Shown here: positions 45,823 through 55,920 of the stretch, in pieces | How positions within the stretch are numbered: position 1 is the first letter of the stretch | Layout of the letters: every line of letters starts with the position of its first letter | Assembly: GCF_028473665.1 (NCBI RefSeq) | Contig: NZ_CP098774.1 | Span: forward strand, 62,001-126,000 | DNA: 64,000 nt | Reading direction: 5' to 3' | DNA from: Sphingomonas sp. QA11 | Lineage (GTDB): Bacteria; Pseudomonadota; Alphaproteobacteria; Sphingomonadales; Sphingomonadaceae | Translations under genes and position numbers: made by a program | Notes under the pieces: generated by a model | Told to the model about the DNA's origin: nothing | Database searches by the model: none | What the model saw: only the letters and a program-made list of their open reading frames with translations

Positions 45823-47216
45823 CCATGGCCGATCCGAACAGCAACGATATCGACGAGTTCCTGGGCGTTAAGGCAACCCCGGCATGGCGCCGCTACGTCA
45901 AATGGGTGCTGGTCGGCGTCGGCGTGGTCTTGCTCCTGCTGCTGGCGAAGAGCTGGTTCGCCGGCCCGGCCAAAAACGTCTATGCTACTGACGAGGTGCG
46001 CCGCGGGTCGCTATCGGTCACCGTGTCGGCTACCGGCAAGCTTGCCCCGACCAATCAGGTTCAGGTCGGCTCGGAGCTTTCGGGTCTCGTCACCAAGGTG
46101 GTGGCGGACGTGAACGACCGGGTCGTGGCGGGCCAGCCGCTCGCTTTGGTCGATCCGTCGCGCTTCCAGGACAGCGTCAACCAGAGCAAGGCGGCGCTCG
46201 ACGCAGCCGTGGCGACGGTCGGCCAGAACCAGGCGACGCTCGCCCAGTCGAACGCGCAGCTTGCGCGCCTGCAGGAGGTCAGCCGGCTGTCGGGCGGGCG
46301 CGTTCCCGCCAAGACCGAAATGGAGCAGGCGATCGCCGACCGTGACCGCGCGCTCGCCAATCTGCGCGCGGCCCAGGCGAATGTGGTGTCGGCGCGTGCG
46401 GCCCTGTCCTCGAACGAAACCCAGCTCACCAGGGCGGTGATCCGTTCGCCGGTCAATGGCGTGGTGCTTGCCCGCCAGATCGAGCCGGGCCAGACCGTCG
46501 CCGCCTCGTTCAACACCCCGACCCTGTTCGTCATCGCGCAGGACCTGTCGACGATGAAGCTGGAGGTCGCGATCGACGAGGCCGATGTCGGCTCGGTCAA
46601 GCAGGGCCAGCAGGCTAGCTTCACCGTCGATGCGTTCCCGGGCAAGACCTTCCCCGCCTCGATCACCCGGGTCGATCTCGGCTCGAACCTCAGCGCGCAG
46701 ACGACAACGACCACCACCACGACGACGGCGCAGGTCGTTTCCTATGGCGCGACGCTCAGCGTGGCGAACGCCGACCAGCAGCTTCGCCCCGGCATGACCG
46801 CGACCGCGGATATCGTGACCAATGCGCGTGCCAATGTACTGCTCGTGCCGAACGCGGCGCTGCGTTTCAAGCCAGCGGCGACCAGCCCGAACGCGGCTGC
46901 CAGCGGCGGGATCACCGGTGCGCTCGTGCCGACCCGGCCTCGCCGTGGCGGTGGCGGCGCGCCACGTACGGCGACGCTCGGCGCGGGGGCGAAGCAGACT
47001 GTCTATATCAAGGGCGAGGACGGCCAGCCGAAGCCGGTCGAGATCACCACGGGCGTGACCAACGGCACCGTGACTGAAGTCGTCGGCGGCGACCTGAAGC
47101 CCGGCGATGACGTGATCACCGGCCAGCTCAACGGCGACAGCACGAAGAGCAGCGGCCAGCGGCGTCGCCCCGGTGCCGGCGGTGGGGCCGGGGGCGGGCA
47201 GCGCGGTGGCCAGTAA
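45819..47216 (+). CDS. MacA-like periplasmic adaptor (membrane fusion) protein
   Basis: Links the inner membrane MacB-type transporter to the NodT channel. The 465-aa product has one N-terminal membrane helix (about 25-47), a lipoyl-like domain (VSATGKLAPTNQVQVGSELSG), a long coiled-coil hairpin (about 105-200) and a beta-barrel. Two oddities are a run of nine Thr (about residues 290-298) and a Gly/Arg-rich C-terminus (RRRPGAGGGAGGG). The ATGA overlap with the preceding gene argues for co-translation. Confidence 0.92.
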   Translation: MTMADPNSNDIDEFLGVKATPAWRRYVKWVLVGVGVVLLLLLAKSWFAGPAKNVYATDEVRRGSLSVTVSATGKLAPTNQVQVGSELSGLVTKVVADVNDRVVAGQPLALVDPSRFQDSVNQSKAALDAAVATVGQNQATLAQSNAQLARLQEVSRLSGGRVPAKTEMEQAIADRDRALANLRAAQANVVSARAALSSNETQLTRAVIRSPVNGVVLARQIEPGQTVAASFNTPTLFVIAQDLSTMKLEVAIDEADVGSVKQGQQASFTVDAFPGKTFPASITRVDLGSNLSAQTTTTTTTTTAQVVSYGATLSVANADQQLRPGMTATADIVTNARANVLLVPNAALRFKPAATSPNAAASGGITGALVPTRPRRGGGGAPRTATLGAGAKQTVYIKGEDGQPKPVEITTGVTNGTVTEVVGGDLKPGDDVITGQLNGDSTKSSGQRRRPGAGGGAGGGQRGGQ

Positions 47217-47946
47217 GCCTGTCCCGGCCGGGAGTTCGCAGCCGCTGATCCGGCTGCGCGACGTGACCAAGATCTACGGTGAGGGCGCGACTGCGTTCAA
47301 GGCGCTGAAGGGTGTCGACCTCGATATCCAGCAGGGCGATTTCGTCGCGGTGATGGGCGCATCGGGATCGGGCAAGTCGACCACGATGAACATCCTGGGT
47401 TGTCTCGACGTGCCGAGCTCGGGCACTTTTCTGTTCCGGGGGCATCATGTCGAACGGCTCGGCCGCGACCAGCGCGCGCTGCTCCGGCGCCGCTATCTCG
47501 GGTTCGTCTTCCAGGGCTTCAACCTGCTGGCGCGCACCACCGCGCTGGAGAATGTCGAACTGCCTTTGCTCTATCGCGGCGACCCGAAGAAGCAGCGCTA
47601 CGAGGCGGCGATGGCGGCGCTCGACAAGGTCGGGCTGGCCAAATGGTGGGATCATACGCCGGCCGAACTGTCCGGCGGCCAGCAGCAGCGTGTCGCCATC
47701 GCCCGCGCGATCGTGACATCGCCCGACGTGCTGCTCGCCGACGAGCCGACCGGCAATTTGGATTCGGAGCGCTCGGTCGAGATCATGGAATTGCTCAGCG
47801 GCCTGAACCGCGATGCCGGGATCACCGTGCTGATGGTCACGCATGAGCCGGAGATGGCTGCCTTTGCGCGGACCATCGTCCATTTCAAGGACGGGCTGGT
47901 CGAGCGGATCGACACCAATCACCATGCAGGGGAGAGGGTGTCGTGA
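47206..47946 (+). CDS. MacB-type ABC transporter ATPase
   Basis: A 246-aa ATPase from the GTG at 47206, which overlaps the adaptor stop by 11 nt; a GTG at 47173 is an alternative. Walker A is GASGSGKST, the signature LSGGQQQRVAIARA, Walker B VLLADEP, and the H-loop His is in MVTHE. Sequence and operon order (outer channel, adaptor, ATPase, permease) place it in the MacB/LolD-like group that uses ATP to drive export mechanically from the periplasm. A 195-bp repeat separates it from its permease. Confidence 0.93.
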   Translation: MASKPVPAGSSQPLIRLRDVTKIYGEGATAFKALKGVDLDIQQGDFVAVMGASGSGKSTTMNILGCLDVPSSGTFLFRGHHVERLGRDQRALLRRRYLGFVFQGFNLLARTTALENVELPLLYRGDPKKQRYEAAMAALDKVGLAKWWDHTPAELSGGQQQRVAIARAIVTSPDVLLADEPTGNLDSERSVEIMELLSGLNRDAGITVLMVTHEPEMAAFARTIVHFKDGLVERIDTNHHAGERVS

Positions 47947-47962
47947 GGGTGAACCACCTTCG

Positions 47963-48157
47963 CCCTCTCCCCTCAAGGGGAGAGGGTTGCGCAGACTTGG
48001 TTCCGCTTCTTCAGCGGGACCTAGTCGAAGCTGGGAGAGGGGTGTGCGGTCCGCAGGACCGCGCGGCGCGAAGCGCCGCATCGGCCCCTCTCCCCACCTT
48101 CGCCAAGGCAGCAAGCTGCCAAGCTCCGGTACCCTCTCCCCTGTCCAGGGGAGAGGG
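47963..48157. repeat. Class D compound palindromic repeat between ABC ATPase and permease
   Basis: A 195-bp element bounded by CCCTCTCCCC-TCAA-GGGGAGAGGG on the left and CCCTCTCCCCTG-TC-CAGGGGAGAGGG on the right. An inner inverted pair GGGAGAGGGG/CCCCTCTCCC and a GCGGCGC/GCGCCGC hairpin lie between. It splits two genes whose products must form one transporter. Confidence 0.85.
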
Positions 48158-48169
48158 CGGGATGATCTG

Positions 48170-49378
48170 ATGCTCGCCACCACCTTCCTCCTCGCGATCC
48201 GGTCGATCCTGCGGCACAAGCTGCGGTCGTTCCTGACGACGCTCGGCATCATCATCGGCGTCGGCGCGGTCGTCACCATGGTCACGCTCGGCCAGGCCAC
48301 CACGGCCGCCGTGCAGAAACAGATCTCCGCGCTCGGCACCAACGTGCTTCAGGTCCGTCCGGGCCAGGGCTTTGGCCGAGGTGGCGGCGGGCCGCGTCCG
48401 CCCGATTTCAAGCCCGACGACGTCCAGGCCATCGCCGACCAGATCGCCGGCGTCACCGCCGTCGCGCCCCAGGCCCAGTCGACCGCGACCGCGATCTATG
48501 AAGGCGCCAACTGGTCGACCACGATCAACGGCACCACCTCGGCCTATTTCCAGGTCCAGCCCTGGCCGCTGTCCGCCGGTCGCGGTTTCACCGGCCCCGA
48601 GGAACAGGCGGGCAAGGCAGTGTGCATCATTGGCAGCACCGTCGCGCAGAATCTGTATCGCGGGGGCGCGGCGGTCGGCACGCGGATGCGCATCGGCGGT
48701 ATTTCCTGCGACGTCATCGGCGTGCTCTCGACGCGCGGCCAGGCCGGTTTCGGCGGCGACCAGGACGATGTCGTCATCATGCCGCTCAAGGCAGTGCAGC
48801 GGCGCTTCACGGGATCGACCGATATCCGCCTGATGCTGGTGGGCGTCGACGAGGCCTATTCGACCGCGACAGTACAGTCGGGGATCGAGGACCTACTGCG
48901 CGAGCGCCGCAACATCACCGGCAGCAAGACCGACGATTTCAACATCTTCGACACCAAGCAGATATCCGACACGCTGACCGGCACGACCACGCTGCTGACC
49001 AGCATCGTCACCGCGGTGGCGGCGATCTCCCTGCTGGTCGGCGGGATCGGGATCATGAACATCATGCTCGTTTCGGTGACAGAGCGGACGCGCGAGATCG
49101 GCATCCGCCTCGCCATCGGCGCGGTCGCGCGCGAGGTGCTGCTCCAGTTCCTGGTCGAGGCGGTGGCGCTGTCCTGCCTCGGCGGGCTGATCGGCCTGGT
49201 GGTGGCGCAGGTCGCGATCCTCTCGCTCGCGCCGCTGATGCAGGTGACGTGGATCTTCGTGCCGGAGATCAATATGCTCGCGTTCGGCATCTCGGCGGTG
49301 ATCGGGGTGGTGTTCGGCTATTTTCCGGCGCGACGGGCTGCGTCGCTCAACCCGATCGACGCTTTGCGGCACGAATGA
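48170..49378 (+). CDS. MacB-type ABC transporter permease
   Basis: A 402-aa FtsX/MacB-type permease from the ATG at 48170. The first helix is in LRSFLTTLGIIIGVGAVVTM. A large periplasmic domain (about 45-275) precedes three C-terminal helices with GGIGIMNIMLVSVTERTREIG, the hallmark of MacB permeases, and it ends YFPARRAASLNPIDALRHE. Upstream open frame is only repeat sequence. The ribosome site is weak and lies at the edge of the repeat. The substrate of the system is unknown. Confidence 0.93.
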   Translation: MLATTFLLAIRSILRHKLRSFLTTLGIIIGVGAVVTMVTLGQATTAAVQKQISALGTNVLQVRPGQGFGRGGGGPRPPDFKPDDVQAIADQIAGVTAVAPQAQSTATAIYEGANWSTTINGTTSAYFQVQPWPLSAGRGFTGPEEQAGKAVCIIGSTVAQNLYRGGAAVGTRMRIGGISCDVIGVLSTRGQAGFGGDQDDVVIMPLKAVQRRFTGSTDIRLMLVGVDEAYSTATVQSGIEDLLRERRNITGSKTDDFNIFDTKQISDTLTGTTTLLTSIVTAVAAISLLVGGIGIMNIMLVSVTERTREIGIRLAIGAVAREVLLQFLVEAVALSCLGGLIGLVVAQVAILSLAPLMQVTWIFVPEINMLAFGISAVIGVVFGYFPARRAASLNPIDALRHE

Positions 49379-49406
49379 ATCTCGCCCTCTCCTTCAACGG
49401 AGGGGC

Positions 49407-49991
49407 TCAAAGAGGTCGGACAAGTGCCCGCAGCCTTTCGAGATCCGCTGGCGTATCGATGTCGATCAGTTCAGCGGGCGACGTCACCACATGCCTGCCC
49501 GCGCGTACCAGGTCGCGCGCGCCGGCATCGCCTTCGAGGTTCAGCAGGAAATCGAATTGCCCCGCGCCGAACACGGCCGGCGGGCAGGGGTTCACCCCGT
49601 CGCTCGAGGCGACCACCGAATGGCGCGAATCCATCGCCTCGATCAGGTGATAGAGGTGGGAGGCGGTGACGCGCGGCATGTCTGCGAGGGCGATCACCAC
49701 CGCTTCCGCACCATCGTCGCGCGCATTCTGCACGCCAAGCTTCACTGACCGCGACATACCGATCTGCGGATCGTCATTATGGATCACCCGGTATCCCCGG
49801 CTCCCGAAATCGAGATCGGTGCCGTTCTTCACCACGAAACGCGCCTGGAAGGGGATATCCTCGAACGCCGTCACCACATGCATCGCCAGCGGCTGGCCCA
49901 GGAAATTCTGCTCCAGCTTGTCGACGTCGCCGAAGCGTTCGGAACGCCCCGCCGCGAGCAGGATCAGCACGGTCTTCTCGACATGGATCAT
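49407..49991 (-). CDS. MocA-like nucleotidyltransferase (molybdenum cofactor cytidylyltransferase)
   Basis: A 194-aa NTP-transferase with the N-terminal LLAAGRSERFG..DKLEQNFLG loop, ALADMP metal-binding stretch and C-terminal DIDTPADLERLR. This group (MocA) attaches CMP to molybdopterin, the cofactor form used by xanthine-dehydrogenase-family enzymes. It overlaps the xdhC-like gene by 4 nt and follows genes for such an enzyme, which supports the assignment. LAAGRSERFG carries Glu-Arg where many family members have Ser-Arg-Met. Confidence 0.87.
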   Translation of the reverse strand: MIHVEKTVLILLAAGRSERFGDVDKLEQNFLGQPLAMHVVTAFEDIPFQARFVVKNGTDLDFGSRGYRVIHNDDPQIGMSRSVKLGVQNARDDGAEAVVIALADMPRVTASHLYHLIEAMDSRHSVVASSDGVNPCPPAVFGAGQFDFLLNLEGDAGARDLVRAGRHVVTSPAELIDIDTPADLERLRALVRPL

Positions 49992-50926
49992 GATGCGTTC
50001 TTGCCGTCCCGGAAATTGAAGGCGCCCACCATTGCCGCCGCGATCGACAGCGCGATTTCGGCAGGGCCGACCGCGCCGATGTCGAGGCCGACCGGCGCAT
50101 CGATACGGTCGAGCGCCGCCGCGCCAACCCCCTGCGCGGCGAGCCGTTCCCGCCGCGCGGCGTGGCTGCGACGGGAGCCGAGCGCGCCGACATAGGCGGT
50201 GGGCGCGGCCAGCGCGGCGATCAGGGCGGGATCGTCGATCTTGGTGTCGTGGCTCAGCGTCACCACCGCCGTCGACGGGCCGGGCGCATAGGCCGCGACC
50301 GCCTCATCCGGCCAGCGATCGTCGAGCGTGACGCCGGGGAAACGCTCCTCGGTCAGGAAGCGGGCGCGGGGATCGATCACCACCGTGTCGATGCCCAGTT
50401 CGCGCGCCAGCCCGGCAAGCGCCTGCGCGATCTGCACCGCGCCGACGATCAGCAGGCGGCGCGGCGGATCGTATCGGTTGAGGAAGGCCGACCCGGTCTC
50501 AAGCGGGCGTGCGTCGCTGTGTCCGGTATCGAGGCTGGTCGACACGGTCAGTGCCTTGCCCGCGTCGCGCGCCTCGGCGATCCGGTCGAACAGTTCGGGG
50601 TCGAAGCCTTCGGCCGAGACCGGCTGCACCATCACCGCGATCTCGCCGCCGCAGGGCAGGCCGACTTCCCAGGCGGCGGCATCGGCGACGCCATAGCTCT
50701 TCACCCGGAACGGCGCGCCGGCGATCACTTCTGCGGCGGTGGCGAGGATGTCGCTCTCGATGCACCCACCGGAGACGGAGCCTTCGAACCGTCCGTCGGC
50801 ATGCACCAGCATATGGCTGCCGCGCGGTCGCGGCGCCGACCCCCAGGTGGAGACGACCGTGGCGATCGCCATCGGCGCGCCCTTCCAGGCCTGGGCGGCG
50901 GCGAGGACGGTGTCGTTATCGGCCAT
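49988..50926 (-). CDS. XdhC-family molybdoenzyme maturation factor
   Basis: XdhC-type chaperones bind the molybdenum cofactor, promote its sulfuration and insert it into xanthine-dehydrogenase-family enzymes. The 312-aa product has the N-terminal XdhC/CoxI domain (VVSTWGSAPRPRGSHMLV, GSVSGGCIESDI) and a C-terminal Rossmann domain (LLIVGAVQIAQALAGLARELG). It lies downstream of the enzyme subunits on the same strand, with a class A repeat in between. Confidence 0.93.
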   Translation of the reverse strand: MADNDTVLAAAQAWKGAPMAIATVVSTWGSAPRPRGSHMLVHADGRFEGSVSGGCIESDILATAAEVIAGAPFRVKSYGVADAAAWEVGLPCGGEIAVMVQPVSAEGFDPELFDRIAEARDAGKALTVSTSLDTGHSDARPLETGSAFLNRYDPPRRLLIVGAVQIAQALAGLARELGIDTVVIDPRARFLTEERFPGVTLDDRWPDEAVAAYAPGPSTAVVTLSHDTKIDDPALIAALAAPTAYVGALGSRRSHAARRERLAAQGVGAAALDRIDAPVGLDIGAVGPAEIALSIAAAMVGAFNFRDGKNAS

Positions 50927-50939
50927 TCAAAAACACTCC

Positions 50940-51045
50940 GTCATGCTGAACTTGTTTCAGCATCCATGCGCGGACAGGTGCACCACGAGTGACGCCTGCG
51001 GGGCGATGGCCGCGCATGGACCCTGAAACAAGTTCAGGGTGACGA
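50940..51045. repeat. Class A intergenic palindromic repeat, copy 3
   Basis: The best-preserved copy. GTCATGCTGAACTTGTTTCA on the left is mirrored by CCTGAAACAAGTTCAGGGTG on the right with two mismatches. It lies between the molybdenum-binding subunit gene and the xdhC-like gene of one functional cluster. Confidence 0.85.
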
Positions 51046-51055
51046 GCATATGGCC

Positions 51056-53260
51056 TCATATCGGCGGCAACCCCGCCAGCACCTTGTCGAGCGTCATCGG
51101 AAACTCCCGCACCCTGACCCCGCACGCATTGTACACCGCATTGGTCACCGCCGCGCCGGCGCCGGAGATGGTCAGTTCGCCCAGACCTTTCGCCCCGACC
51201 GGATTGGCATGATGGTCCAGATCCTCGATGAAATGCACGTCGAGATGCGGCACATCCGCATGTACCGGCACATGATATTCGCCGAGATCATGGTTCACGA
51301 AATGGCCATGGCGCCGGTCGAGCTCGGCACCTTCCATCAGCGCATAGCCGATGCCCCAGATCATCCCGCCGATCGCCTGGCTGCGCGCCGTCTTGGCGTT
51401 GAGGATTCGTCCCGCCTCGAACACGCCGAGCATTCGCCGCACCCGCACGGCGCCGGTGACGGCATTGACCGCGACTTCGGCGAACTGAGCGCCGTGCGCC
51501 GCCTGGCTATAGGTGCGCGCATTCCTGCCCTGGCTGATCTTGCCTGTCGCCACCAGCGGCGTAGTGCCGACCAACTCGTCCAGCGCCACGCGGCGGTTGC
51601 CCGCGATAGCGTGGCCGTCCTTCAGCGTCATGTTCTCCGGCGTCGTGCCCATGCGCTCCGCCAGTTCGGCGACCAGATCCTCGCACGCCAGCGCCACCGA
51701 CGATCCAGCACTGGCCGCGCCGAACGATCCGCCCGATCCGGCGCCCGGCGGCAGATCGGTATCACCCAGCTTCACGTCGACGCACCGGATCGGTAACCCA
51801 AGCGACTCTCCCGCGATCTGCGCGAGGATGGTGTAGGTGCCGGTGCCGATATCGGTCATGTCGGTCTCGACCGTCGCGCGCCCGTCGGTGCCGAGCGTCA
51901 CCCGCGCCTGCGAATCGACCAGCAGGTTGATCCGCACCGCCGACGCCATGCCCATGCCGATCAGCCATTCGCCGTCGCGCACTGATCCGGGCGTCGGCCG
52001 CCTGCGTGCCCAGCCGAACATCGCCGCCCCCCGGTCGAGGCATTCGACCAGCCGCCGGGTCGAGAAGGGCTGGCCTGTCGTCGGATCGGCCGCGGGTTCG
52101 TTGAGCTTGCGGAAATCGACCGGATCGCGGCCGAGCTGTTCGGCCAGCTCGTCCATTGCCGTTTCCAGCGCGAGCATGCCGACCGCCTCGCCCGGTGCGC
52201 GCACCGCGCCGGCCTGGACCATGTCGAGCGTCACGACCTTGTGGCTGAACTGCCTGACGGGCGCAGCGTAAAGCGGGATGGTGCCAAGCGCGACCGGCTC
52301 CATGAAGCCGCCGTCCGGGCCCTGGCTCACCACGCTGTCATGCCCGATCGCGGTCAGCCTGCCATTCTCGTCGGCGGCGAGCCGGATGCGCTGGTGCGTG
52401 TCGGTGCGGCGATAGACATTGTGGAAGAGTTGCGCCCGCGCCATCGCGATCTTGACCGGACGGCCGATCCGCCGTGCCGCGATTGCCGCCATCACCGCCT
52501 CCGGCCCGAGCAGCTTCCCGCCGAACCCGCCGCCGATATAGGGCGAGACGATCCGGACGTTCCGGGCCTCGATGCCCACTGCCGCTGCGAGGATCTGCTT
52601 CGCCGCGTGCAGGATCTGCAGGCTTGAATAGAGGGTTAGCTTCTCGCCTTCCCACACCGCGATGGAAGCGTGGGGCTCCATCGCTGCATGCACCTGGTTG
52701 GGCGTCGAATAGAGCTGGTCGATGCTCGCGGCCGCTCCTGCCATCGCCGCATCGATGTCGCCGATCGTCAGGTCCTGAAGGCGCGAATCCTTCGGCGGTC
52801 CGCTCGCTTCGGCGACATCGGCCATCGTGTCGAACCGTCCCGGCTCGGGCTCGACCGTCACCCGCACCGCGCGCGCCGCATCCCGCGCCGCCTCGAAGCT
52901 GGTCGCGACGGCGGCGCCGAGAACCTGGTCCCAATGATCGATCTCGCCATTGCCGCTATGCGCCGGCGAGAAACCCGCCGCCTGGCGCGCGACGCGCTGA
53001 TCGTCGACGATGATGTCGATCACGCCGGGCAGCGCGCGTGCGGTCTCGATATCGAAGCCGGTCACCTTGCCCTTCGCCGCGGGCGCGGTGATCAGATACC
53101 CATAGGCGACATTCTCGATCTGGTGCTCATAGCCATAGGTCGCGGCACCCGTGACCTTGAGCACGCCGTCGACCCGGTCGAGGCCCTTGCCCAGCACATC
53201 CTGCACGCCACGATCGAGCGCGAGGCCGGGATGATCGGCGTCCATGCGGTATTCGGTCAT
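51056..53260 (-). CDS. Xanthine-dehydrogenase-family molybdopterin-binding (large) subunit
   Basis: Catalytic subunit of a molybdenum hydroxylase. From the ATG at 53260 it is 734 aa. Visible are the [20 protein letters not shown] molybdopterin loop, [20 protein letters not shown], and near the end the active-site Glu in [19 protein letters not shown]. It resembles aldehyde or purine oxidoreductase subunits; the substrate is not readable from sequence. ATGA overlap with the FAD-subunit gene. The three subunit genes are in the order 2Fe-2S, FAD, Mo. Confidence 0.94.
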   Translation of the reverse strand: MTEYRMDADHPGLALDRGVQDVLGKGLDRVDGVLKVTGAATYGYEHQIENVAYGYLITAPAAKGKVTGFDIETARALPGVIDIIVDDQRVARQAAGFSPAHSGNGEIDHWDQVLGAAVATSFEAARDAARAVRVTVEPEPGRFDTMADVAEASGPPKDSRLQDLTIGDIDAAMAGAAASIDQLYSTPNQVHAAMEPHASIAVWEGEKLTLYSSLQILHAAKQILAAAVGIEARNVRIVSPYIGGGFGGKLLGPEAVMAAIAARRIGRPVKIAMARAQLFHNVYRRTDTHQRIRLAADENGRLTAIGHDSVVSQGPDGGFMEPVALGTIPLYAAPVRQFSHKVVTLDMVQAGAVRAPGEAVGMLALETAMDELAEQLGRDPVDFRKLNEPAADPTTGQPFSTRRLVECLDRGAAMFGWARRRPTPGSVRDGEWLIGMGMASAVRINLLVDSQARVTLGTDGRATVETDMTDIGTGTYTILAQIAGESLGLPIRCVDVKLGDTDLPPGAGSGGSFGAASAGSSVALACEDLVAELAERMGTTPENMTLKDGHAIAGNRRVALDELVGTTPLVATGKISQGRNARTYSQAAHGAQFAEVAVNAVTGAVRVRRMLGVFEAGRILNAKTARSQAIGGMIWGIGYALMEGAELDRRHGHFVNHDLGEYHVPVHADVPHLDVHFIEDLDHHANPVGAKGLGELTISGAGAAVTNAVYNACGVRVREFPMTLDKVLAGLPPI

Positions 53261-54231
53261 GCCGCCTCTCCGGTCAGGTCGCGCAGGCACGCGATCAGCA
53301 CGCGGCGGGTGAGCGGGATCTTGAAGTCGTTCGACCCGAAGCCCCTGGCATCCGCCAGCAGGGCATCCGCCGCCGCCTCGAATACGGCGGTGGAAGGCGT
53401 CTTGCCCACCAGGGCCGCTTCGACCGCCGGGTCGCGCCAGGGCATCGGTGCGAGCCCGCCAAAGGCGAGGGCCGCTGACGCGATCCTGCCGTTTTCGACC
53501 GCGACGATCCCGGCGACCGACACCAGGGCGAAGGCATAGGAGGCCCGGTCGCGCACCTTGCGGTAGAGCTGCGTGCCGGCGGGGGGCGGGGGCAGGTCGA
53601 TATGAGTGATCAGTTCGCCCGGCTCGATCATGGTTTCGATATGCGGGGTGTCGCCGGGCAGGCGGTAGAAATCCCCGATCGCGATCCGCCGCCGGTCACC
53701 ATCCGGTTTGAGCGTCACGATCGTTGCGTCAAGCGCGCGCATCGCCACCGCCATGTCGCTCGGATGAGTCGCGATGCACTGGTCGCTCGTGCCGAGCACG
53801 GCGAGGATACGGTTGAACCCGCCGATCGCCGCGCAGCCCGAACCCGGCACGCGCTTGTTGCACGGCATGGCGGTGTCGTAGAAATAATAGCAGCGCGTCC
53901 GCTGGAGCAGGTTGCCCCCGGTCGACGCCTTGTTGCGCAACTGCCCCGATGCGCCGGCGAGAAGGGCGCGGCTCAGCACCGGATAGTCCTTGATGATGCG
54001 TGCATCGGCGGCAAGATCGCTGTTCGGCACCAGCGCGCCGATCGTCAGCCCGCCATCGGCCCGCTCCTCGACCCGTGCCAGGTCGAGCCGGCTGATATCG
54101 ACCAGCCTCTCCGGCGTCTCGATCTGCAATTTCATCAGGTCGAGCAGGTTGGTCCCGCCGGCGATGAAGCGTCCGCCGGCGACGACGGCTGATTCCGGGC
54201 TGTCGGCTTTCACATAATCGAACGTTTTCAT
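53257..54231 (-). CDS. Xanthine-dehydrogenase-family FAD-binding (medium) subunit
   Basis: A 324-aa FAD subunit that passes electrons to an acceptor. The FAD-binding [16 protein letters not shown] lies at about 20-35 and [20 protein letters not shown] near 115-134, followed by a CO-dehydrogenase flavoprotein C-terminal domain. The Cys-containing segment [20 protein letters not shown] is typical of a subgroup in which this subunit carries an extra 4Fe-4S cluster. Overlaps both neighbours by 4 nt. Confidence 0.93.
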   Translation of the reverse strand: MKTFDYVKADSPESAVVAGGRFIAGGTNLLDLMKLQIETPERLVDISRLDLARVEERADGGLTIGALVPNSDLAADARIIKDYPVLSRALLAGASGQLRNKASTGGNLLQRTRCYYFYDTAMPCNKRVPGSGCAAIGGFNRILAVLGTSDQCIATHPSDMAVAMRALDATIVTLKPDGDRRRIAIGDFYRLPGDTPHIETMIEPGELITHIDLPPPPAGTQLYRKVRDRASYAFALVSVAGIVAVENGRIASAALAFGGLAPMPWRDPAVEAALVGKTPSTAVFEAAADALLADARGFGSNDFKIPLTRRVLIACLRDLTGEAA

Positions 54232-54749
54232 GCCTCAGCCACTTCACGGGCAGCGGGTGAAAGCGCCGCAACTTCGGCGATTGCGTCCACGATGTTCGGG
54301 TAGGCCGAGCAGCGACACAGATTGCCGCTCATCCGCTCCGATATCTCGATGTCGGTCAACTCGATATCGTCGAGCGACCCGCTGACATGGCTTGGCCATC
54401 CTTTCGCTACCTCGTCGAGCATGCCGACCGCCGAGCAGATCTGGCCCGGCGTGCAATAGCCGCACTGGAATCCGTCATGCTTCACGAAGGCGGCCTGGAG
54501 CGGGTGAAGATTGTCGGCGCTGCCAAGCCCTTCGATCGTCAAGATGTCATCATCCTGATGCATCACCGCCAGCGTGAGGCACGAATTGATCCGCCGCCCG
54601 TTCACCAGGACGGTGCATGCGCCGCACTGGCCATGGTCGCATCCCTTCTTGGTGCCGGTCAGGCCGAGATGCTCGCGCAGCAGATCGAGCAGGGATGCGC
54701 GGATATCGGGCTCGGCCTCGCGGGGCTCGCCGTTGATTGTGAAGTGCAT
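54228..54749 (-). CDS. Xanthine-dehydrogenase-family 2Fe-2S (small) subunit
   Basis: A 173-aa electron-transfer subunit from the ATG at 54749. The plant-type cluster is bound by Cys in [16 protein letters not shown] and a further Cys in INSCLTLAV; the second cluster by [12 protein letters not shown] and CRCSAYPNI. It lacks a Tat leader, so the enzyme is probably cytoplasmic. First gene of the molybdoenzyme operon, divergent from the glycerophosphodiesterase gene with a 57-bp gap. Confidence 0.95.
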   Translation of the reverse strand: MHFTINGEPREAEPDIRASLLDLLREHLGLTGTKKGCDHGQCGACTVLVNGRRINSCLTLAVMHQDDDILTIEGLGSADNLHPLQAAFVKHDGFQCGYCTPGQICSAVGMLDEVAKGWPSHVSGSLDDIELTDIEISERMSGNLCRCSAYPNIVDAIAEVAALSPAAREVAEA

Positions 54750-54806
54750 GGGGTCGCCCCTCCTGGCTGACTGGGGTAACGCGTTTGGGAAGGATCGTTT
54801 CCGGTA

Positions 54807-55907
54807 ATGGATAGCATAGTGAAACTTTTTCGTCTGTCGTTGCGCAAGCGAAATCTCGTCGGTGCGTTGCTGGCGCTGGCGCCCGGCGCCGCGATCGGGC
54901 AGACCGCACCGGTGACACCGCCTTCGCCTCCGCTGTCCCCCGTGATCGTGATCGCGCACCGCGGCGTCAGCGGCCTGCGTCCGGAACACACGCTTGCCTC
55001 GTACGAACTTGCCATCGAGCAGGGCGCTGACTTTATCGAGCCCGATCTGGTGCCGACCAAGGACGGCGTGCTGGTCGCCCGGCACGAGAACGACATCACC
55101 GAGACGACCGATGTCGCGAAGCACACTGAATTCGCCGCGCGCAAGACGACCAAGGTGATCGACGGCGAGAAGCACACCGGCTGGTTCACCGAGGATTTCA
55201 CGCTGGTCGAGCTGAAGACGCTGCGCGCGAAAGAGCGCCTGCCGATGCTCCGCCCCGACAACGCACAATATGACGGCCAGTTCGAGGTGCCGACCCTGGC
55301 CGAGATCATCGCGCTGGCGAAGAAGCATTCGGTCGGTGGCCGGATCGTCGGTATCTATCCGGAGACCAAGCACCCGACCTATTTCGCCTCGATCGGCCTG
55401 CCGCTCGAGAAAAGGCTCGTTGCGCAACTCAAGGCAGCGGGCTGGCACGACGCGAGCGCGCCGGTCTTCATCCAGTCGTTCGAGGTGAACAACCTGAAGG
55501 CGCTGCACAAGCTGACCGGTATCCGCCTGATCCAGCTGATGGACGCGAACGGGGCGCCGGCCGACAATGCCGCGCCAAGCTATGCCGCGATGGCGACGCC
55601 GGAGGGGCTGAAAGCGGTCGCCGCCTATGCGTGGGGCATCGGCCCCAACAAGGACATGATCATCAAGGGCGATGCCGCGCCGTCGACGCTGGTGGCCGAC
55701 GCCCATGCGGCGGCCCTGCGTCTCCACCCCTGGACCTTCCGCGCGGAGAATTTCTTCCTGCCGCCGTCGATGCGCGTCGGCATCAATCCGCGCGCGCATG
55801 GCCGTCTTTCGGACGATATTCGCCGCTATCTGGCGCTCGGCATCGATGGCTTCTTCACCGATTTCACGGCGATCGGCGTCGAAGCGCGGGGCACCCGAGT
55901 CAATTGA
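54807..55907 (+). CDS. Glycerophosphodiester phosphodiesterase, exported
   Basis: Hydrolyses glycerophosphodiesters to glycerol 3-phosphate and an alcohol. The 366-aa product has a signal peptide ending near AAIGQ and the GDPD signature IAHRGVSGLRPEHTLASY (catalytic His51, Arg52), EPDLVPTKDGVLVARHEN (acidic metal ligands near 78-80, His93) and a C-terminal GIDGFFTDF. Size and exported character resemble the periplasmic GlpQ type. A small lipoprotein gene follows 13 nt downstream. Confidence 0.93.
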   Translation: MDSIVKLFRLSLRKRNLVGALLALAPGAAIGQTAPVTPPSPPLSPVIVIAHRGVSGLRPEHTLASYELAIEQGADFIEPDLVPTKDGVLVARHENDITETTDVAKHTEFAARKTTKVIDGEKHTGWFTEDFTLVELKTLRAKERLPMLRPDNAQYDGQFEVPTLAEIIALAKKHSVGGRIVGIYPETKHPTYFASIGLPLEKRLVAQLKAAGWHDASAPVFIQSFEVNNLKALHKLTGIRLIQLMDANGAPADNAAPSYAAMATPEGLKAVAAYAWGIGPNKDMIIKGDAAPSTLVADAHAAALRLHPWTFRAENFFLPPSMRVGINPRAHGRLSDDIRRYLALGIDGFFTDFTAIGVEARGTRVN

Positions 55908-55920
55908 GAAGAGACGATCG

